This document shows positions 14,391-16,317 of a stretch of 16,317 nt of DNA, piece after piece (positions within the stretch are counted from its first letter, which is position 1; every line of letters begins with the position of its first letter). Both the position numbers and the translations under genes were made by a program. The notes beneath the pieces are model-generated. The model ran no database searches, was not told where the DNA came from, and saw only the letters and a list, made by a program, of their open reading frames with translations. The DNA comes from T1Sed10-7 sp046483565. GTDB lineage: Bacteria > Actinomycetota > Nitriliruptoria > Nitriliruptorales > Nitriliruptoraceae. Where the stretch lies: positions 1 to 16,317 of the forward strand of contig JAWOCZ010000128.1 in the NCBI GenBank assembly GCA_046483565.1, in the 5' to 3' direction.

Positions 14391-14789
14391 TCACAGCTGA
14401 GCGGCGAGGTCCTGGCAACGCCGACGGACCCGGCGCAGCCGGGCGAGCAGCTCCCGGCGCTCTGCCACCTCGGTCGAGGTGTCGGTCAGGCGCTCCTGGA
14501 GCACCGCCACCTCGACGGTGAGCAGCTCCACCTCGGTGCGCAGGACCCTGACCTCCTCCAGCGAGGACAGCGGCCGCTGACGGATCGCCTCCTGGAGGAG
14601 CTTGCGGGCGCGCTCGTCCTCGAGCAGGCGCCGATCGGCGCCAGCCGCGGCCAGCAGCTCGTCGAGATCGGGCAGGGCCCGGCGCTGCGGGAGCGACTCC
14701 AGTACCTCCTGGAGCCGGGCCACGGCGCGATCGACCAGGACCCAGCGCGGGAGATCGCCAGGACCCTGCCACCCGTGCTCGAGCTCCAC
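14391..14789 (-). CDS. hypothetical coiled-coil protein
   Basis: I recognise no family for this 132-residue soluble protein. The GTG at 14789-14787 has GAGGAG seven bases upstream and removes an Arg-rich stretch that an earlier start would add. Residues about 20-75 are helical and Leu/Arg/Glu-rich. From about 78 to the end (LEEVRVLRTEVELLTVEVAVLQERL and onward) heptad-like leucine and valine spacing indicates a coiled coil, so it probably oligomerises or acts as a scaffold. It converges with the SRPBCC gene (18-bp gap containing a doubled GGCCGGATC) and diverges from the membrane gene at 14909. Confidence 0.75.
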   Translation of the reverse strand: MELEHGWQGPGDLPRWVLVDRAVARLQEVLESLPQRRALPDLDELLAAAGADRRLLEDERARKLLQEAIRQRPLSSLEEVRVLRTEVELLTVEVAVLQERLTDTSTEVAERRELLARLRRVRRRCQDLAAQL

Positions 14790-14908
14790 CGCAGCACTCC
14801 TCGACCCGGACGATCGTAGCGTTCGTCGGCGGTCCGGCCCCGGGCACGCCGCCACCTCGGTGGGCGGTCGAGGTGGCCCCGCGCGCCGCGGTCTGCCACC
14901 CTGCGGCC

Positions 14909-15232
14909 ATGGACCACCTCCCGAGCCCCCGCGAACTCCGGATCGCCGCGCGTGCGTGCGTGCTGCTGGCCTACGCCACCGGACTCGGTGGCATCGCCGC
15001 CGGGACCTGGTTGCTGCGGGCGGGAGACTGGCCGATGGCGATCGTGCTCTGGCTCGTCACGTTCGCCGTCGGTGCGACGTTGATGGGGATGTCCCTGCTG
15101 ATCCGCGCGCTGTCGGGGGTCGCCTCCCAGCTCGGCCGGCTCGAGTCGGACCTGCGGGTGCTGGCGGACGAGCGGACGCAGGGCTCCCGGCCGCCGGGAG
15201 CCAGCGACCGTGACCCGTGGCTGCGGCACTGA
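14909..15232 (+). CDS. small two-helix membrane protein
   Basis: This 107-residue protein of unknown function starts at the ATG at 14909, beginning MDHLPSPRELRIAARACVLL. Two hydrophobic helices span about residues 15-36 and 42-66 (MAIVLWLVTFAVGATLMGMSLLI), joined by a short loop. An amphipathic helix (SQLGRLESDLRVLADERT) and a charged tail follow. No Shine-Dalgarno is evident. CACCCT lies six bases upstream of the ATG, so a leaderless transcript is conceivable. The last 15 codons contain a perfect nine-bp stem hairpin. It converges with the Fe-S gene at 15274. Confidence 0.72.
   Translation: MDHLPSPRELRIAARACVLLAYATGLGGIAAGTWLLRAGDWPMAIVLWLVTFAVGATLMGMSLLIRALSGVASQLGRLESDLRVLADERTQGSRPPGASDRDPWLRH
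15182..15202. repeat. palindromic hairpin, copy 1 (inside CDS end)
   Basis: GGCTCCCGG (15182-15190) and CCGGGAGCC (15194-15202) form a perfect nine-bp stem with a three-base loop inside the 3' end of the membrane-protein gene. Its core recurs almost unchanged 70 bp downstream. Confidence 0.8.
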
Positions 15233-15252
15233 CCGACGACTTGACCGCGACG

Positions 15253-15268
15253 CTCCCGGCGCCGGGAG
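15253..15268. terminator. perfect palindrome between convergent genes, possible bidirectional terminator
   Basis: CTCCCGGCGCCGGGAG is a perfect 16-bp palindrome in the 41-bp gap between the convergent membrane and Fe-S genes. It would form the same hairpin from either strand. No T-tract is present. It is nearly the same sequence as the hairpin at 15182-15202, less one base in the loop. Confidence 0.5.
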
Positions 15269-15273
15269 GGCGA

Positions 15274-16317
15274 TCAGCGGGACGGCACCGCCGCCGCTGA
15301 CCGGTGCACGGTGGCGAGCAACCCCCGTAGGAAGACCGAGCGCAGCGGCTCGACGGCCCGCAGCGCCGTGCCCAGCGAGGAGCGCTCGAGGTGCTGCAGG
15401 AGCCGAGCGACCGCCACGGGACCGGCGCCGTCCAGGGTGTCCAGCATGAGGTCGCCGAGCTTGCCGCGTTCCAGCGCCATGGCGATCATCCGGTCGAGGG
15501 TGGTCTGCGGCGTGTAGGAGCGCTGTTCGCGCGGGACCAGTTCGAGGGCGTCGAAGCGGCACTGGTCGATGCACACCCCGCAGCCCAGGCACCGCTCCTG
15601 GTCGAGCACCGCCCAGTACGCACGCCGCCCCTGGCCCTGGCTGTCGCACCGCTCGATCGCCTCTGCGGGGCAGGCGGTCACGCACCCGTCGCGGCAGCCC
15701 CGACACCGCTCGGCATCGATGCTGGCGACCCAGTTCGAGGGCACGATGGCGTCGTGCAGCCCGGCCCGGCGGATCGCCTGCATCATCCCGCAACAGCACC
15801 CACAACAGTTGCACAGGTAGGTGAGCTGCTCCTGGACGTTGTCCCCCGTCTGGGCCAGGCCCGCTGCCTTGGCCTCGGCCAGGACCTCGAGTCCCTCGGC
15901 GTTGCTGATCGGGTCGGCGAGGTCCGCGCGGATCAGCGCCTCGGCGGCGGCGCCGAAGCTCAGGCAGGTACGCACCGGAGCGTCGCAGGCCCGACCGAGC
16001 AGGCCGGCGTGGGTGCGGCAGGGGCAGTCCGACACCGCCACGGTGGTCGCCTCCGACACCACCGCGGTGGCCCGCTCCCAGGCGAGGACCTCGGTGGGCG
16101 GGCGCTCGGGCAGCGCCTCCTCGCGCACCATCGTGCGGCCCACCTGGACGCTGCCCTCGAACACGCTGTGGGCGAGGTGGTGTCCGTCATCGGTGAACAG
16201 GTACTCGTCGAACAGGCGGGCCAGCTCCTCGATCGGGGCGTCGTCCCGGACGCGCATGAAGGTGAACTCGAAGAAGCCGATCACGACGGGCGCGAGCGCC
16301 ACCCAGCGCTGCCCGCG
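15274..16317 (-). CDS. cysteine-rich 4Fe-4S binding protein (5' end outside window)
   Basis: The visible 347 residues belong to a cytoplasmic or membrane-peripheral iron-sulfur protein of the 4Fe-4S dicluster-domain type. The reading frame is open at the right edge (RGQRW before VALAPVVIGF), so the true start lies beyond 16317; a GTG at 16302 is less likely. The start of the visible part (IGFFEFTFMRVRDD) is a typical family stretch. A first cysteine group reads DCPCRTHAGLLGRACD, with RTCLSFG following. A dense CNCCGCCC run is encoded at 15790-15813. Two ferredoxin motifs then follow. The first, at 15670-15705, has spacing CxxCxxxCxxxCP, one residue longer than canonical between Cys2 and Cys3. 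The second, at 15559-15591, is CxxCxxCxxxC without the usual Pro. An electron-transfer role is likely; partners are unknown. The gene converges with the membrane gene. Confidence 0.9.
   Translation of the reverse strand, partial: RGQRWVALAPVVIGFFEFTFMRVRDDAPIEELARLFDEYLFTDDGHHLAHSVFEGSVQVGRTMVREEALPERPPTEVLAWERATAVVSEATTVAVSDCPCRTHAGLLGRACDAPVRTCLSFGAAAEALIRADLADPISNAEGLEVLAEAKAAGLAQTGDNVQEQLTYLCNCCGCCCGMMQAIRRAGLHDAIVPSNWVASIDAERCRGCRDGCVTACPAEAIERCDSQGQGRRAYWAVLDQERCLGCGVCIDQCRFDALELVPREQRSYTPQTTLDRMIAMALERGKLGDLMLDTLDGAGPVAVARLLQHLERSSLGTALRAVEPLRSVFLRGLLATVHRSAAAVPSR

Noticed and set aside
14486..15814. Long minus-strand frame spanning the coiled-coil and Fe-S genes
   Set aside because: It is out of frame with both recognised proteins and Arg/Pro-rich; it is a GC-content artefact.

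Overview
The window is very GC-rich and densely coded. It has many GTG starts, GC-saturated third codon positions and intergenic gaps mostly under 200 bp. A DUF3151-type gene (a family known essentially from Actinobacteria), a dnaG-rpoD pair and tRNA-Asn point to a chromosomal segment of a high-GC actinobacterium, possibly a deep-branching class such as Nitriliruptoria (inference). There is no plasmid, phage, IS or CRISPR signature.

Layout. (1) 1-1919, minus strand: a lipid/acyl-CoA cluster with a possible repeat-rich small ORF, a crotonase-fold enzyme, a small one-helix membrane protein and an acyl-CoA dehydrogenase cut by the window edge. (2) 1982-4523: an EamA-type exporter (+), convergent with a small MTH1187-type thiamine-binding protein (-), then a multi-span membrane protein (+) and a DsbA-fold protein (+). 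(3) 4498-6002: a GalT-like HIT-superfamily nucleotidyltransferase and a tandem-ACT protein, translationally coupled on the minus strand, then tRNA-Asn(GTT) on the plus strand. (4) 6037-7069: a GC hairpin, a 10-bp tandem repeat and an MDR-family oxidoreductase (-). (5) 7101-11969, minus strand: the information-processing block, DUF3151 protein, DNA primase DnaG, primary sigma factor RpoD and an unrecognised protein with an HTH-like segment and a possible degenerate LAGLIDADG-like fold. (6) 12133-14372, plus strand: an M61-family metallopeptidase with a PDZ domain, coupled by ATGA to an SRPBCC protein. (7) 14391-16317: a coiled-coil protein (-), a two-helix membrane protein (+) and a cysteine-rich 4Fe-4S protein (-), which continues past the right edge.

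Most of the content is ordinary housekeeping. The points most worth a second look are the HTH/LAGLIDADG-like protein beside rpoD, the Cys-dense Fe-S protein with an irregular cluster motif, the crotonase lacking both hydratase glutamates, the tandem-repeat ORF overlapping it, the coupled ACT/GalT-like pair and the duplicated palindrome at 15182-15268. I saw no convincing new multi-gene system.
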